DNA of 13,727 nt from Bacteroidota bacterium. Lineage in GTDB: Bacteria; Bacteroidota; Bacteroidia; Flavobacteriales; Flavobacteriaceae. Positions 6,760-13,727 of the stretch are shown here, piece after piece. Position numbers and translations under genes: made by a program. The first letter of the stretch is position 1, and each line of letters opens with the position of its first letter. Location of the stretch: NCBI GenBank assembly GCA_023457535.1, contig JAEWLN010000140.1, positions 1 through 13,727 of the forward strand, written 5' to 3'. The notes beneath the pieces are model-generated. The model was not told the DNA's origin and made no database searches. It saw only the letters and a list, made by a program, of their open reading frames with translations.

Positions 6760-7539
6760 ATGAAAAAGATGATCAAAAAGGGCGTCAAACGCTTATTTTC
6801 GAATTTGGGCTACCGGATCGAAAAAAAAGCAGCGCAACCCATAGCCAGCCAAAGCAAAGATTATTTGCTGTTCCATTTTTTCAGCATCGTGAAACGTTTT
6901 GGTTTTTCGCCGCGGCATATCGTAGACGTGGGCGCCAATCATGGAACCTGGACGCGTGAAACCCTGCAATATTTTCCCGACGCCCATTACACGTTGCTCG
7001 AACCGCAAAGCTGGCTGCAAAGCTCGATGCAGGATTTGCTTGACGCCAATCCAAAAGTCCAATTTCACGCGGTGGGTGCCGGTGACAGCGAAGGATCTTT
7101 CAAATTTACGCTTGTTGACCGCGACGACAGCTGCTCGTTCCAATACACGGAAGAAGAGGCCAGGGCCAAAGGCTTCAAACAGGTTGATATTCCGGTGGTG
7201 ACTCTCAATAATCTGATCGGAAAAAGTAACCTGCCGATTCCCGATATAATCAAGATTGATGCAGAAGGACTCGATATCGAAGTGCTCAATGGCGCAAGCG
7301 ACTTTTTTGGCAAAACAGAAATTTTTATGGTTGAGGCGGGCGTCGTCAATAAAATGTACCGCAACAGCTTTCTTGAAATCACCAGGTTTATGGACCAAAA
7401 AGGGTACCGCCTGTTTGAGATCACCGATATGAATCGGCCGTTCCAACCGCGCGTATTGTGGCTCATCGAACTGGTGTTTGTCAAAAAAGGCGGCTTTATT
7501 GACTCGCAGGTAATAGGGGACGATAATCAACATCAATAA
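6760..7539 (+). CDS. FkbM-family SAM-dependent methyltransferase
   Basis: This 259-residue cytosolic protein has SAM-binding motif I VDVGANHG (55-62), an acidic residue after the next strand (LLEPQ), and the FkbM signature IIKIDAEG (Asp167 in IDAEG) followed by DIEVLNGA. FkbM enzymes usually O-methylate sugars or secondary metabolites. ATG 6760 starts one base after the wzt stop (TAATATG); an in-frame TTG at 6739 lies inside wzt and is less likely. A basic N-terminus (MKKMIKKGVKRLF) may touch the membrane, but there is no signal peptide. The immediate coupling to an end-recognising Wzt makes methylation of the glycan, perhaps of its non-reducing end, the best guess. The acceptor sugar and position cannot be told. 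Confidence 0.88.
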   Translation: MKKMIKKGVKRLFSNLGYRIEKKAAQPIASQSKDYLLFHFFSIVKRFGFSPRHIVDVGANHGTWTRETLQYFPDAHYTLLEPQSWLQSSMQDLLDANPKVQFHAVGAGDSEGSFKFTLVDRDDSCSFQYTEEEARAKGFKQVDIPVVTLNNLIGKSNLPIPDIIKIDAEGLDIEVLNGASDFFGKTEIFMVEAGVVNKMYRNSFLEITRFMDQKGYRLFEITDMNRPFQPRVLWLIELVFVKKGGFIDSQVIGDDNQHQ

Positions 7540-7545
7540 AAAACT

Positions 7546-8112
7546 ATGGGCTATCTTTCCCAACATGAACTTGAAAAAATGGGTTTTGCCGAATTGGGCC
7601 GGAATGTTTTGATTTCAGACAAAGCGTCGCTCTACAATCCGTCTAAGATGCGGTTTGGATCACATGTGCGCATTGATGATTTTTGCATTATCTCGGCAGG
7701 CGATGACGGAATCGAATTTGGCGACTACGTACACATTGCGTGTTACGTGTCGTTGATTGGTATGGCGCGCATCCGCGTTGGGAACTATGTCGGGATCAGT
7801 TCCAAATCTGCGGTTTACTCCAGCAGCGATGATTATTCCGGCGCTTTTCTGGTCGGGCCGACCGTTCCGCCTGAATTTAAGAATGTCGACAATCGTCCGG
7901 TGATTTTTGAAGATTATTCGCTCGTGGGCGCCATGTGTGTCATTTTGCCGGGCGTGACGATAGGAGAAGGCACAGCCGTTGGTGCTTTATCACTGGTGGC
8001 CAAGAATCTCGAGGCGTGGGGCATTTACATCGGATCGCCCGTTAAATTCATCAAACCGCGCAAGCAAGACCTTGTCGAACACGCGCGGCAACTCCGGATA
8101 AAATATTCTTAA
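7546..8112 (+). CDS. Left-handed beta-helix acyltransferase (WbbJ-type)
   Basis: This 188-residue protein is built of hexapeptide-repeat turns, for example IRVGNYVGI, YSLVGAMCVILPGVTIGEG and TAVGALSLV. It ends with the common IYIGSPVKFIKPR tail of sugar O-acetyltransferases. The block SSSDDYSG, with VGPTVPPEF nearby, resembles acetyltransferases of enterobacterial O-antigen loci (from memory). It lacks the Rossmann-like N-terminal domain of NeuD/PglD enzymes. It probably transfers acetyl or another acyl group from a CoA donor to a sugar hydroxyl or an amino-sugar nitrogen of the glycan; N-acylation of the VioA-type product is possible. The active site is not assigned with confidence. It starts 6 bases after the methyltransferase stop. 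Confidence 0.88.
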   Translation: MGYLSQHELEKMGFAELGRNVLISDKASLYNPSKMRFGSHVRIDDFCIISAGDDGIEFGDYVHIACYVSLIGMARIRVGNYVGISSKSAVYSSSDDYSGAFLVGPTVPPEFKNVDNRPVIFEDYSLVGAMCVILPGVTIGEGTAVGALSLVAKNLEAWGIYIGSPVKFIKPRKQDLVEHARQLRIKYS

Positions 8113-8123
8113 AGCCCAAGTTC

Positions 8124-8996
8124 ATGCCCAAGGTCAGCGTCTGTATGGTTACTTACAATCACGGTGAAAAAATCCGTGAGGCTATTGACGGCGTGCTGAT
8201 GCAGCAAACCAGTTTCGATATCGAGCTTGTCATTGGTAACGACTGCTCGACAGACCATACTGATGCCATCGTAAGCGAAATCCTGCAAAACCATCCCAAA
8301 GCCGGCCTTATCCGATACAGCAATCGCGAGAGAAATGAGGGTATGATGGCCAATTTTGCCGCGGTATTACAGCAGTGTTCCGGCCAATATGTTGCGATGT
8401 GCGACGGCGATGACTATTGGACCGATCCGCTCAAATTACAAAAACAAGTCGATTTTTTAGACGTCAACCCGGAATATGCGCTGTGTTTCCATCGCGCAAA
8501 GGTGCTCAAGCCTGACGGGCAGCTTTTGCCCGATTACATCACAAGCGTCCCCGATGCGCACGAAACGCTCGAGGATTTGGTGACCCGGGGCAATTACATC
8601 CATACCGCTACGGTGGTTTACCGGAATATTGTTCGCGAATTTCCCGCTGAATTTTTTCGCACTCCCATAGGCGATTATTTCATGCATATCCTAGTGGCGC
8701 GCCACGGCAAAATCAAATTTCTCGATGCCGAAATGGCGGTTTATCGTCAGGGGGTGGGCGTTTTATCGCAACAGCAAGACATTTCCGGGGCGTTTAATAT
8801 GGTTAAATTTTACTCCTGCCTGCTGTCTTATTTCGACGACAGGCGGCTGCTCGAGATCGTGTATGGCCGGCAGCTGAATCTGCTTAACATTTACAACAGC
8901 AGCGCCCGGCACAAGTTCAGTTCCACAGCATATCTTGCCAAAAACAAGACATTTGTGGGTATTTTTAAGGTAATCGTCAAAAAAATAATCGGATGA
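8124..8996 (+). CDS. Glycosyltransferase family 2 (GT-A, DGDDYW type)
   Basis: This 290-residue protein opens with the GT2 nucleotide-binding strand VSVCMVTYNHGEKIREAI. It has GNDCSTDHT and the metal/donor motif DGDDYW (Asp94, Asp96, Asp97), then DPLKLQKQVDFL. This is the common inverting GT-A form acting in the cytosol on a lipid-linked acceptor. The C-terminal third has hydrophobic patches but no clear membrane helix. Donor and linkage are not predictable. ATG 8124 follows the acyltransferase stop by 11 bases; the stop overlaps the next gene by four bases (ATGA). Confidence 0.9.
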   Translation: MPKVSVCMVTYNHGEKIREAIDGVLMQQTSFDIELVIGNDCSTDHTDAIVSEILQNHPKAGLIRYSNRERNEGMMANFAAVLQQCSGQYVAMCDGDDYWTDPLKLQKQVDFLDVNPEYALCFHRAKVLKPDGQLLPDYITSVPDAHETLEDLVTRGNYIHTATVVYRNIVREFPAEFFRTPIGDYFMHILVARHGKIKFLDAEMAVYRQGVGVLSQQQDISGAFNMVKFYSCLLSYFDDRRLLEIVYGRQLNLLNIYNSSARHKFSSTAYLAKNKTFVGIFKVIVKKIIG

Positions 8997-9826
8997 TGGA
9001 ACTTTCAGTTGTCATTCTGGCCAAAACCGACAGCGCAGAGGCGTACGGCATGACGTCCGATTGCATCGCCTCTTTGGTGCGTTCCGAACCCAATGTGGCG
9101 ATGGAAATTATCATCGTGGAATCGAACAAGCAGTTTGCCGTTTCAGGCTTTACCTATCCAGATTCCGTGCGTGTCATTATTCCGGAACAGGATTTTAACT
9201 TCCACCGTTATCTCAACATCGGGATCAGGGCCAGCACCGGCGCGTTTATCGCACTGTGCAACAACGACCTGATTTTTCAGCCTAAGTGGTTTTCCAAAAT
9301 AGCGGAAATTGCCGCCGAACGTCGCGAAATTATGTCGTTCAGTCCGTCAGAGACGCCATTCAGCGGCGGCGAGCGGTTCAAAATCGGCTACAAGGTCATG
9401 CACGATCTCAAAGGGTGGTGTATCGTGGCGAGGACCGGGCTGTTTAAGCGGATTGGTCCACTGGACGAACGATTCGAATTCTATTACGCCGATAACGATT
9501 ACGCCCTGACACTGCGTTACCACAATATCAAACATGCGCTGGTGTACGGTTCGCAAGTGATCCATCTTGAGCGCAGGACTGAAAAACGCGTTCCCGAGGT
9601 CTCTGATGACCCTTCGTTTGTAAGCAAGTACCACATCCCGGACTATTTGAAAGATCCCAAATACGACTGGGTGTTCACGCGCGAAAAATACCTTTCCGGC
9701 ATCATTACTTACCACGCCAAATGGGGCAACCCGGACTGGTTGTACCGCAAGATCAGACTCGCTGATTTGTTGCTCAGATTCCATCTGGGTTGGCTTACCC
9801 GATTTTTTATAGGACTCAGGTTTTAG
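8993..9826 (+). CDS. Glycosyltransferase family 2, rhamnosyltransferase-like
   Basis: This 277-residue GT-A protein begins MMELSVVILAKTDS. It has the donor-site motif NND (90-92, in LCNNDLIF) in place of a classic DxD, a GWCIVARTGLFKRIG block, then DERFEFYYADNDYALTLR, which holds the likely catalytic acidic residues, and a late His in VIHLERR. This pattern is usual in the NND group of GT2 enzymes (rhamnosyl- and related transferases of O-antigen loci), but the donor is not proven. It overlaps the preceding GT2 gene by four bases (ATGA). The two GT2 genes differ clearly in motifs, so they are not a recent duplication. The next gene follows after 47 bases that include a candidate promoter. Confidence 0.88.
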   Translation: MMELSVVILAKTDSAEAYGMTSDCIASLVRSEPNVAMEIIIVESNKQFAVSGFTYPDSVRVIIPEQDFNFHRYLNIGIRASTGAFIALCNNDLIFQPKWFSKIAEIAAERREIMSFSPSETPFSGGERFKIGYKVMHDLKGWCIVARTGLFKRIGPLDERFEFYYADNDYALTLRYHNIKHALVYGSQVIHLERRTEKRVPEVSDDPSFVSKYHIPDYLKDPKYDWVFTREKYLSGIITYHAKWGNPDWLYRKIRLADLLLRFHLGWLTRFFIGLRF

Positions 9827-9845
9827 TCCCACGCGATTATTTTAG

Positions 9846-9853
9846 TACATTTG
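9846..9853 (+). promoter_or_regulatory. Candidate internal promoter before the GT4-neuABC part
   Basis: TACATTTG matches the Bacteroidota -7 consensus TAnnTTTG in the only sizeable gap inside the downstream gene series, 20 bases before ATG 9874. The -33 side is weak: TTT at 9821-9823, no exact TTG at the right distance. If active, it would let the last glycosyltransferase and the sialic-acid genes be transcribed separately. Confidence 0.4.
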
Positions 9854-9873
9854 GCTTTTTCAACTAAGACCGA

Positions 9874-10962
9874 ATGATCCAAACGATTCTGATGTCCCAG
9901 TTCCCGTTGCCGTATGCGCACATTGGCAGCTGGACCACGCTGTACCGCAATTACCTGGAAAGCGGGCAGAGCCTAATCGATATTATCATTTGCGAAAAGC
10001 CCCCACGTTTTTTTGATGGCGTCCAATACGTAATTGTGACCGACAATAAAGCCAAAAGGCTATCGCGCAAGTTGTCCAAAAATCCCCACGGACATTTTAT
10101 CGCCGCGCTCGCCAAAGCTATCAGGCCGGGTCATCGGTACATTTTACAGGTGGTCGATAACCAGGGCCTGGCCCGTTCGGTACAGCGTTTCATTGCGCGT
10201 AACAATCTCGCGTCCCGGGTGTATCTGCAATTTTTCTATCACGGTTTTTCACCGTTTGGCAACGCTTCTTTTTTTGAAAAAACAAATGAAATCGTGTTTC
10301 TGACGCATGGGTCGTACAAAGCTTTTCAGTCCAGGATCAACGCATTGCCTGTGCTCTGCTCCGTTTTGCACAATGGGGTCGATACCCGTAAATTTTATAA
10401 GTTGGCGCTGCCCGAAAGCAATAGGTTGAGGTCAAAATTGGGTTTTGCCAAAGAAAGAATCTTTGTGTGGTGTTCGCAGGATCGGCCTAAAAAAGGGCTC
10501 GATTTCTTGTTGCAGGTTTGGAAGCGAATTGCACCCAATTATCCCGATGCGTTGTTGATGGTCATCGGATGCGAACCCAGAAACCCGCAGCAAGGCGTTC
10601 GGTTTATAGGCCGTGTTCCCAATGACGAGCTACCTCAATATTTTCAAATAGCAAACGTATATCTTTTTCCGACTTTGTGGCAGGAAGGATTTGGAATGAG
10701 CCTGATTGAAGCGCTGCATTGCGGCTGTCATGGGATCGCTTCGGCTTTGGGCGGGGTGCCGGAGGTATTGAAGGATGGAAAGTTAGGACGGTTGGTCAAC
10801 AACCCGCATTTCATCGCCGAGTGGGTTGCAGCCATTGAGGAATACCTTTGTGGTCAGCACGTCCACGCTGAAATGCCGCCGGATCTATACACAACCCAAA
10901 ACTGGAACAACGACATGACCCGCCTGATCACAGAAGCCAAAGTGAACCTCGGACCCGTATGA
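9874..10962 (+). CDS. Glycosyltransferase family 4 (GT-B, retaining)
   Basis: This 362-residue protein has the two-lobed GT-B layout. The C-terminal lobe carries HNGVDTRKFY, the strand-helix block DRPKKGLDFLLQVW, and the E-x7-E motif EGFGMSLIE (Glu271, Glu279), where the donor nucleotide-sugar binds, followed by GGVPEVL. GT4 enzymes are retaining and use donors such as UDP-HexNAc, GDP-mannose or UDP-glucose. The N-terminal lobe (FPLPYAHIGSW) shows no sialyltransferase motif, so it is not an obvious user of CMP-sialic acid. ATG 9874 is the first start after the candidate promoter. The stop overlaps neuA by four bases (ATGA), which ties it to the sialic-acid genes. Confidence 0.9.
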   Translation: MIQTILMSQFPLPYAHIGSWTTLYRNYLESGQSLIDIIICEKPPRFFDGVQYVIVTDNKAKRLSRKLSKNPHGHFIAALAKAIRPGHRYILQVVDNQGLARSVQRFIARNNLASRVYLQFFYHGFSPFGNASFFEKTNEIVFLTHGSYKAFQSRINALPVLCSVLHNGVDTRKFYKLALPESNRLRSKLGFAKERIFVWCSQDRPKKGLDFLLQVWKRIAPNYPDALLMVIGCEPRNPQQGVRFIGRVPNDELPQYFQIANVYLFPTLWQEGFGMSLIEALHCGCHGIASALGGVPEVLKDGKLGRLVNNPHFIAEWVAAIEEYLCGQHVHAEMPPDLYTTQNWNNDMTRLITEAKVNLGPV

Positions 10963-11627
10963 AAACAATTGCCATTATTCCCGCGCGCGGCGGATCCAAA
11001 CGCTTGCCCGGAAAGAACGTGATGCCGCTGGGCGATCATCCATTGCTCGTACACAGCATCCGTTACGCGCAGGCGCATAGGGACATCATCGATGAGATCT
11101 ACGTCACAACCGACAACGACGCGATCAAATCCCTCGCACGTGAAAACGGTGCCCGGGTCATTGACCGTCCGGAACATTTATCAGGCGATTTGGAACCAAC
11201 AGCCAGCGCGCTCAAACACGTATTGCAAGTCGTGGGCGGTATCGATAACGTCGTGCTGCTGCAGCCTACCAACCCATTGCGCCCGCCAGGTTTGCTCGCC
11301 GAGGCGTTTTCAGTTTTCACCTCCGAAGATTGCACGAGCTTGTTCACGGTGACGCGCAATGAGCAAAAGTTCGGTAAAATCGTCCATCGGAAATTTGTGC
11401 CGTTCAATTATGAAATCGGGCAGCGCAGTCAGGATCTCGAGCCGTTGTATTTTGAGAACGGCTTACTTTACATCAGCCGCGCCGAATTGATCCTGAACGA
11501 TAAAATTCTCGACGAAAATGCCTATCCAATGGTTGTAAACCATATTTTTGCCAGCGTGGATATCGACTCGCAGTCCGATTTCGAGTATGCAGCGTATCTT
11601 TGGTCAAAAAACAAATCATCACTATGA
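10959..11627 (+). CDS. neuA: CMP-N-acylneuraminate (nonulosonate) cytidylyltransferase NeuA
   Basis: This 222-residue single-domain enzyme is of normal length. It activates sialic acid (or a related nonulosonic acid) with CTP to the CMP-sugar in the cytosol. It shows the CTP-binding loop IIPARGGSKRLPGKN, then LLQPTNPLR, a YFENGLLYI acceptor-side motif with RSQDLEP before it, and the metal-binding pair Asp201/Asp203 in SVDIDSQSDF. There is no extra C-terminal esterase domain like that of E. coli NeuA. It overlaps the GT4 gene (ATGA) and neuB (ATGA). Context with NeuB and NeuC gives the pathway; the exact nonulosonic acid is not proven by this gene alone. Confidence 0.93.
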   Translation: MKTIAIIPARGGSKRLPGKNVMPLGDHPLLVHSIRYAQAHRDIIDEIYVTTDNDAIKSLARENGARVIDRPEHLSGDLEPTASALKHVLQVVGGIDNVVLLQPTNPLRPPGLLAEAFSVFTSEDCTSLFTVTRNEQKFGKIVHRKFVPFNYEIGQRSQDLEPLYFENGLLYISRAELILNDKILDENAYPMVVNHIFASVDIDSQSDFEYAAYLWSKNKSSL

Positions 11628-12673
11628 GTAATGCTCCTTATATCCAGATTGGCAACAGGCGAATCGGCCCGGAATTTCCGCCATTGGTCATCGCAGAGAT
11701 CGGCATCAACCATGAGGGTTCGCTTGCCGTAGCCAAAGAAATGGTCGATGCGGCCCATCGCGCGGGGGTAGAGGTGGTCAAGCACCAAACGCACATTGTC
11801 GCCGATGAAATGAGCGGGGCGGCCAAAAAGGTCATTCCAGGAAACGCCGATGTTTCGATCTACGAGATCATGGAACGCTGCGCACTGGACGAAGCGGACG
11901 AACTCGAACTCAAAAATTACGTCGAAAGCAAAGGCATGATCTTCATCTCAACGCCGTTTTCGCGTGCAGCTGCCGAGCGGCTTAAGAAGTTCGACATTCC
12001 GGCTTATAAGATCGGATCCGGCGAGTGCAACAATTACCCGCTTTTGGAGCACATTGCCTCATTTAGGAAACCCGTCATTTTGAGCACGGGCATGAACACG
12101 ATCGAGAGCATCCGAAAGGCGGTCGCTATCTTTGACAAACAAAATGTTCCCGTAGCGCTTTTGCATACGACGAATCTCTATCCTACGCCGATCCATCTGG
12201 TGCGTTTGGGCGCGATGATGGAAATGCACCAGGCGTTCCCCGATAAAGTTTTCGGGCTCAGCGACCACACGCTCAACAACAATGCATGCCTGGGCGCGGT
12301 GGCACTCGGGGCCAGCATTCTCGAACGCCATTTTACCGATCACATGCAGCGCACCGGGCCGGACATCGTATGCAGCATGGACGAAAGCGCGTGTCGCGAA
12401 TTGATCATATCGAGCGCGGAAATCGCCCAAATGCGCGGTGGTACGAAAAAGCCCGCAGCCGAAGAACAAGTTACGATCGATTTTGCGTTCGCCACCGTAT
12501 GCGCCATCGCCGACATCAAGCAAGGCGAGACGTTCACGCGCGATAACATCTGGGTCAAGCGCCCGGGTACCGGCGAGATTTTAGCCGATCGGTTCAACGG
12601 CATGCTCGGCAAAACTGCCACGCGGGATATTGCCAACGATGAGCAACTCAGGGTCAGCGATATCGGTCAGTAG
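11624..12673 (+). CDS. neuB: N-acetylneuraminate synthase NeuB
   Basis: This 349-residue enzyme has a TIM barrel plus a C-terminal SAF (antifreeze-like) domain. It condenses phosphoenolpyruvate with an N-acyl hexosamine, here most likely ManNAc, to the nine-carbon acid. Key residues fall where they do in Neisseria meningitidis NeuB: Glu25 (AEIGINHEGS), His215 (GLSDH) and His236 (ERHFTD) for the metal, and an Arg (313 here) in KRPGTG of the SAF domain. The blocks VIPGNADVSIYEIMERCAL and KIGSGECNNYPL are strongly like the Neisseria enzyme, while LHTTNLYPTP and EEQVTIDFAFA are like Campylobacter jejuni NeuB1 (both from memory). ATG 11624 overlaps the neuA stop (ATGA); an in-frame TTG at 11600 is less likely. 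The Neu5Ac-type clade makes Neu5Ac the likeliest product. Confidence 0.95.
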   Translation: MSNAPYIQIGNRRIGPEFPPLVIAEIGINHEGSLAVAKEMVDAAHRAGVEVVKHQTHIVADEMSGAAKKVIPGNADVSIYEIMERCALDEADELELKNYVESKGMIFISTPFSRAAAERLKKFDIPAYKIGSGECNNYPLLEHIASFRKPVILSTGMNTIESIRKAVAIFDKQNVPVALLHTTNLYPTPIHLVRLGAMMEMHQAFPDKVFGLSDHTLNNNACLGAVALGASILERHFTDHMQRTGPDIVCSMDESACRELIISSAEIAQMRGGTKKPAAEEQVTIDFAFATVCAIADIKQGETFTRDNIWVKRPGTGEILADRFNGMLGKTATRDIANDEQLRVSDIGQ

Positions 12674-12709
12674 CCTGGCCCGGATCGGAAATTTGACAGG
12701 CTTTCAACA

Positions 12710-13727
12710 ATGAAAAAAATACTATTTCTTACCGGTACGCGCGCCGATTTTGGCAAGATCAAATCGCTGATTTCCATTCTGGAAGCCGAACCCGCGTTCG
12801 AAGTGTTTGTTTTTGTCACCGGGATGCACTTGCAAGAACAATATGGTTACACGCTGATCGAAATCGAGCGGTGTAATTTTACAAATGTCCACACGTTTGC
12901 CAACCATACGCACGAAACCACCATGGACCTCACGCTGGCCAAGACGATCGAGGGTTTGTCGGGATATGTCAAAACGTGCGATCCGGACATGATCGTGATC
13001 CACGGCGACCGCGTCGAAGCCTTGGCCGGGGCGATCGTCGGGTCGCTCAATAACATTCTGGTGGCGCACATCGAAGGCGGCGAAGTCTCGGGCACGATCG
13101 ACGAACTGATCCGTCATTCGACCAGTAAAATGAGCCATGTGCATTTTGTTTCGAATGATCAGGCCAAAACCCGGCTCGTTCAGATGGGTGAATTGTCGGA
13201 ATCTATTTTTACAATCGGCTCACCCGATGTCGATATTATGTTTTCTGACGATTTGCCAGATTGGGAAACTGCCCGCGATTACTACGGGATCCCTTACCAC
13301 AATTATGCTGTTGCAATGTTTCATCCTGTAACTACAGAGGCGAAATTCATGCAGCAATACGCCGACTTGTTCGTCGATTCATTGCTGGCCGACGACCACA
13401 ATTACATCGTCATTTACCCCAACAACGATTTGGGCAGCAACGCTATTTTAAAGGCCTATGAGCGTTTGAAGGCACATCCTCGTTTTTGCATTTTCCCCTC
13501 ATTGCGGTTTGAATATTTTTTAACGCTGCTCAAAAAAGCGCTGTTCATCATTGGCAACAGCAGCGCCGGGATCCGCGAAGCACCGTATTACGGGATTCCG
13601 ATCATCAACATCGGGACAAGGCAGCAAAACCGCGCACTTCATGCCGATATTCTCAACGTCGATTATGACCGGGATGCCATCGGGCAGGCGTTGCGCCAGA
13701 TCGATACCCATGAGATCAGGCCGGCAC
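12710..13727 (+). CDS. neuC: UDP-GlcNAc 2-epimerase (hydrolysing) NeuC, 3' partial
   Basis: The frame is open from ATG 12710 to the window end: 339 codons, so the last few dozen residues are missing. NeuC converts UDP-GlcNAc to ManNAc and UDP, the first step towards Neu5Ac. Seen are the N-terminal GTRADFGKIKSL, HGDR (98-101), AHIEGGE (His120-Glu122), IDELIRHS (His136) and the nucleotide-binding IIGNSSAGIREA (GNSS from 282), then INIGTRQQNR, in the order of the hydrolysing 2-epimerases. The N-terminus and the blocks IVIYPNNDLG and FPSLRFEYF are like C. jejuni NeuC1 (from memory) more than E. coli NeuC. It follows neuB after 36 bases with no clear promoter, so is probably co-transcribed. The legionaminic-acid enzyme LegG is a close relative and cannot be fully excluded. 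Confidence 0.92.
   Translation, partial: MKKILFLTGTRADFGKIKSLISILEAEPAFEVFVFVTGMHLQEQYGYTLIEIERCNFTNVHTFANHTHETTMDLTLAKTIEGLSGYVKTCDPDMIVIHGDRVEALAGAIVGSLNNILVAHIEGGEVSGTIDELIRHSTSKMSHVHFVSNDQAKTRLVQMGELSESIFTIGSPDVDIMFSDDLPDWETARDYYGIPYHNYAVAMFHPVTTEAKFMQQYADLFVDSLLADDHNYIVIYPNNDLGSNAILKAYERLKAHPRFCIFPSLRFEYFLTLLKKALFIIGNSSAGIREAPYYGIPIINIGTRQQNRALHADILNVDYDRDAIGQALRQIDTHEIRPA

Noticed and set aside
12710..13727. Assignment of neuB/neuC to the legionaminic acid pathway (LegI/LegG)
   Set aside because: NeuB motifs fit the Neisseria and C. jejuni Neu5Ac enzymes, and no LegB-type dehydratase is seen. It is kept only as a lesser alternative because specificity in these families is hard to read.
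1..13727. CRISPR arrays, tRNA or rRNA genes, insertion sequences
   Set aside because: No regularly spaced repeats, no cloverleaf-like or ribosomal sequence, no transposase motifs and no flanking inverted repeats were seen on either strand.

Overview
The window looks like part of a surface-polysaccharide (capsule or O-antigen-like glycan) locus from a member of the Bacteroidota, probably near the Flavobacteriia. The grounds are the promoter style (several -7 boxes of the form TAnnTTTG just upstream of genes, no strong Shine-Dalgarno sequences), a Wzc-type kinase whose tail is a Gly-Tyr repeat, and a PHP-type phosphatase beside it. G+C is moderate (about half by eye, not counted), which is high for Flavobacterium itself, so the genus is left open. 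Base composition looks even throughout, and I see no insertion sequence, tRNA, rRNA or CRISPR array.

Layout. (1) 1-2084, plus: the 3' part of a Wzc-like co-polymerase/tyrosine autokinase, cut by the left window edge and ended by a hairpin terminator at about 2091-2113. (2) 2112-2849, minus: a CpsB/YwqE-type PHP phosphatase, convergent with the kinase. (3) 2984-4443, plus: a VioA-like sugar aminotransferase and a MaoC-type hydratase, overlapping by one base and driven by a promoter at 2934-2961. (4) 4633 to the right edge, plus: a tightly packed gene series behind a promoter at about 4586. It encodes an ABC polysaccharide exporter (Wzm and Wzt), an FkbM methyltransferase, a left-handed beta-helix acyltransferase, two family-2 glycosyltransferases, a family-4 glycosyltransferase (with its own candidate promoter at 9846), and the sialic-acid genes neuA, neuB and neuC. 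The last is cut by the right edge.

How the genes fit together (inference). NeuC makes ManNAc from UDP-GlcNAc, NeuB condenses it with phosphoenolpyruvate to a nonulosonic acid (most likely Neu5Ac), and NeuA activates the product as the CMP-sugar. The aminotransferase probably supplies a 4-amino-4,6-dideoxy sugar nucleotide, and the MaoC protein may supply a 3-hydroxyacyl-CoA for its N-acylation. The three glycosyltransferases assemble the chain, the acyltransferase and the FkbM protein decorate it, and Wzm/Wzt export it. Wzt has a long C-terminal domain of the kind that recognises a chain-end modification. The Wzc-like kinase and the phosphatase would regulate or organise export. No recognisable sialyltransferase, polymerase or flippase lies inside the window.

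Every stretch over 50 bases without a gene is covered: 2850-2983 holds two divergent promoters, and 4444-4632 holds one promoter and a short leader hairpin. Four starts (2984, 4633, 6760, 11624) were placed inside longer open frames, because the upstream GTG/TTG alternatives lie in a promoter or in the preceding gene.
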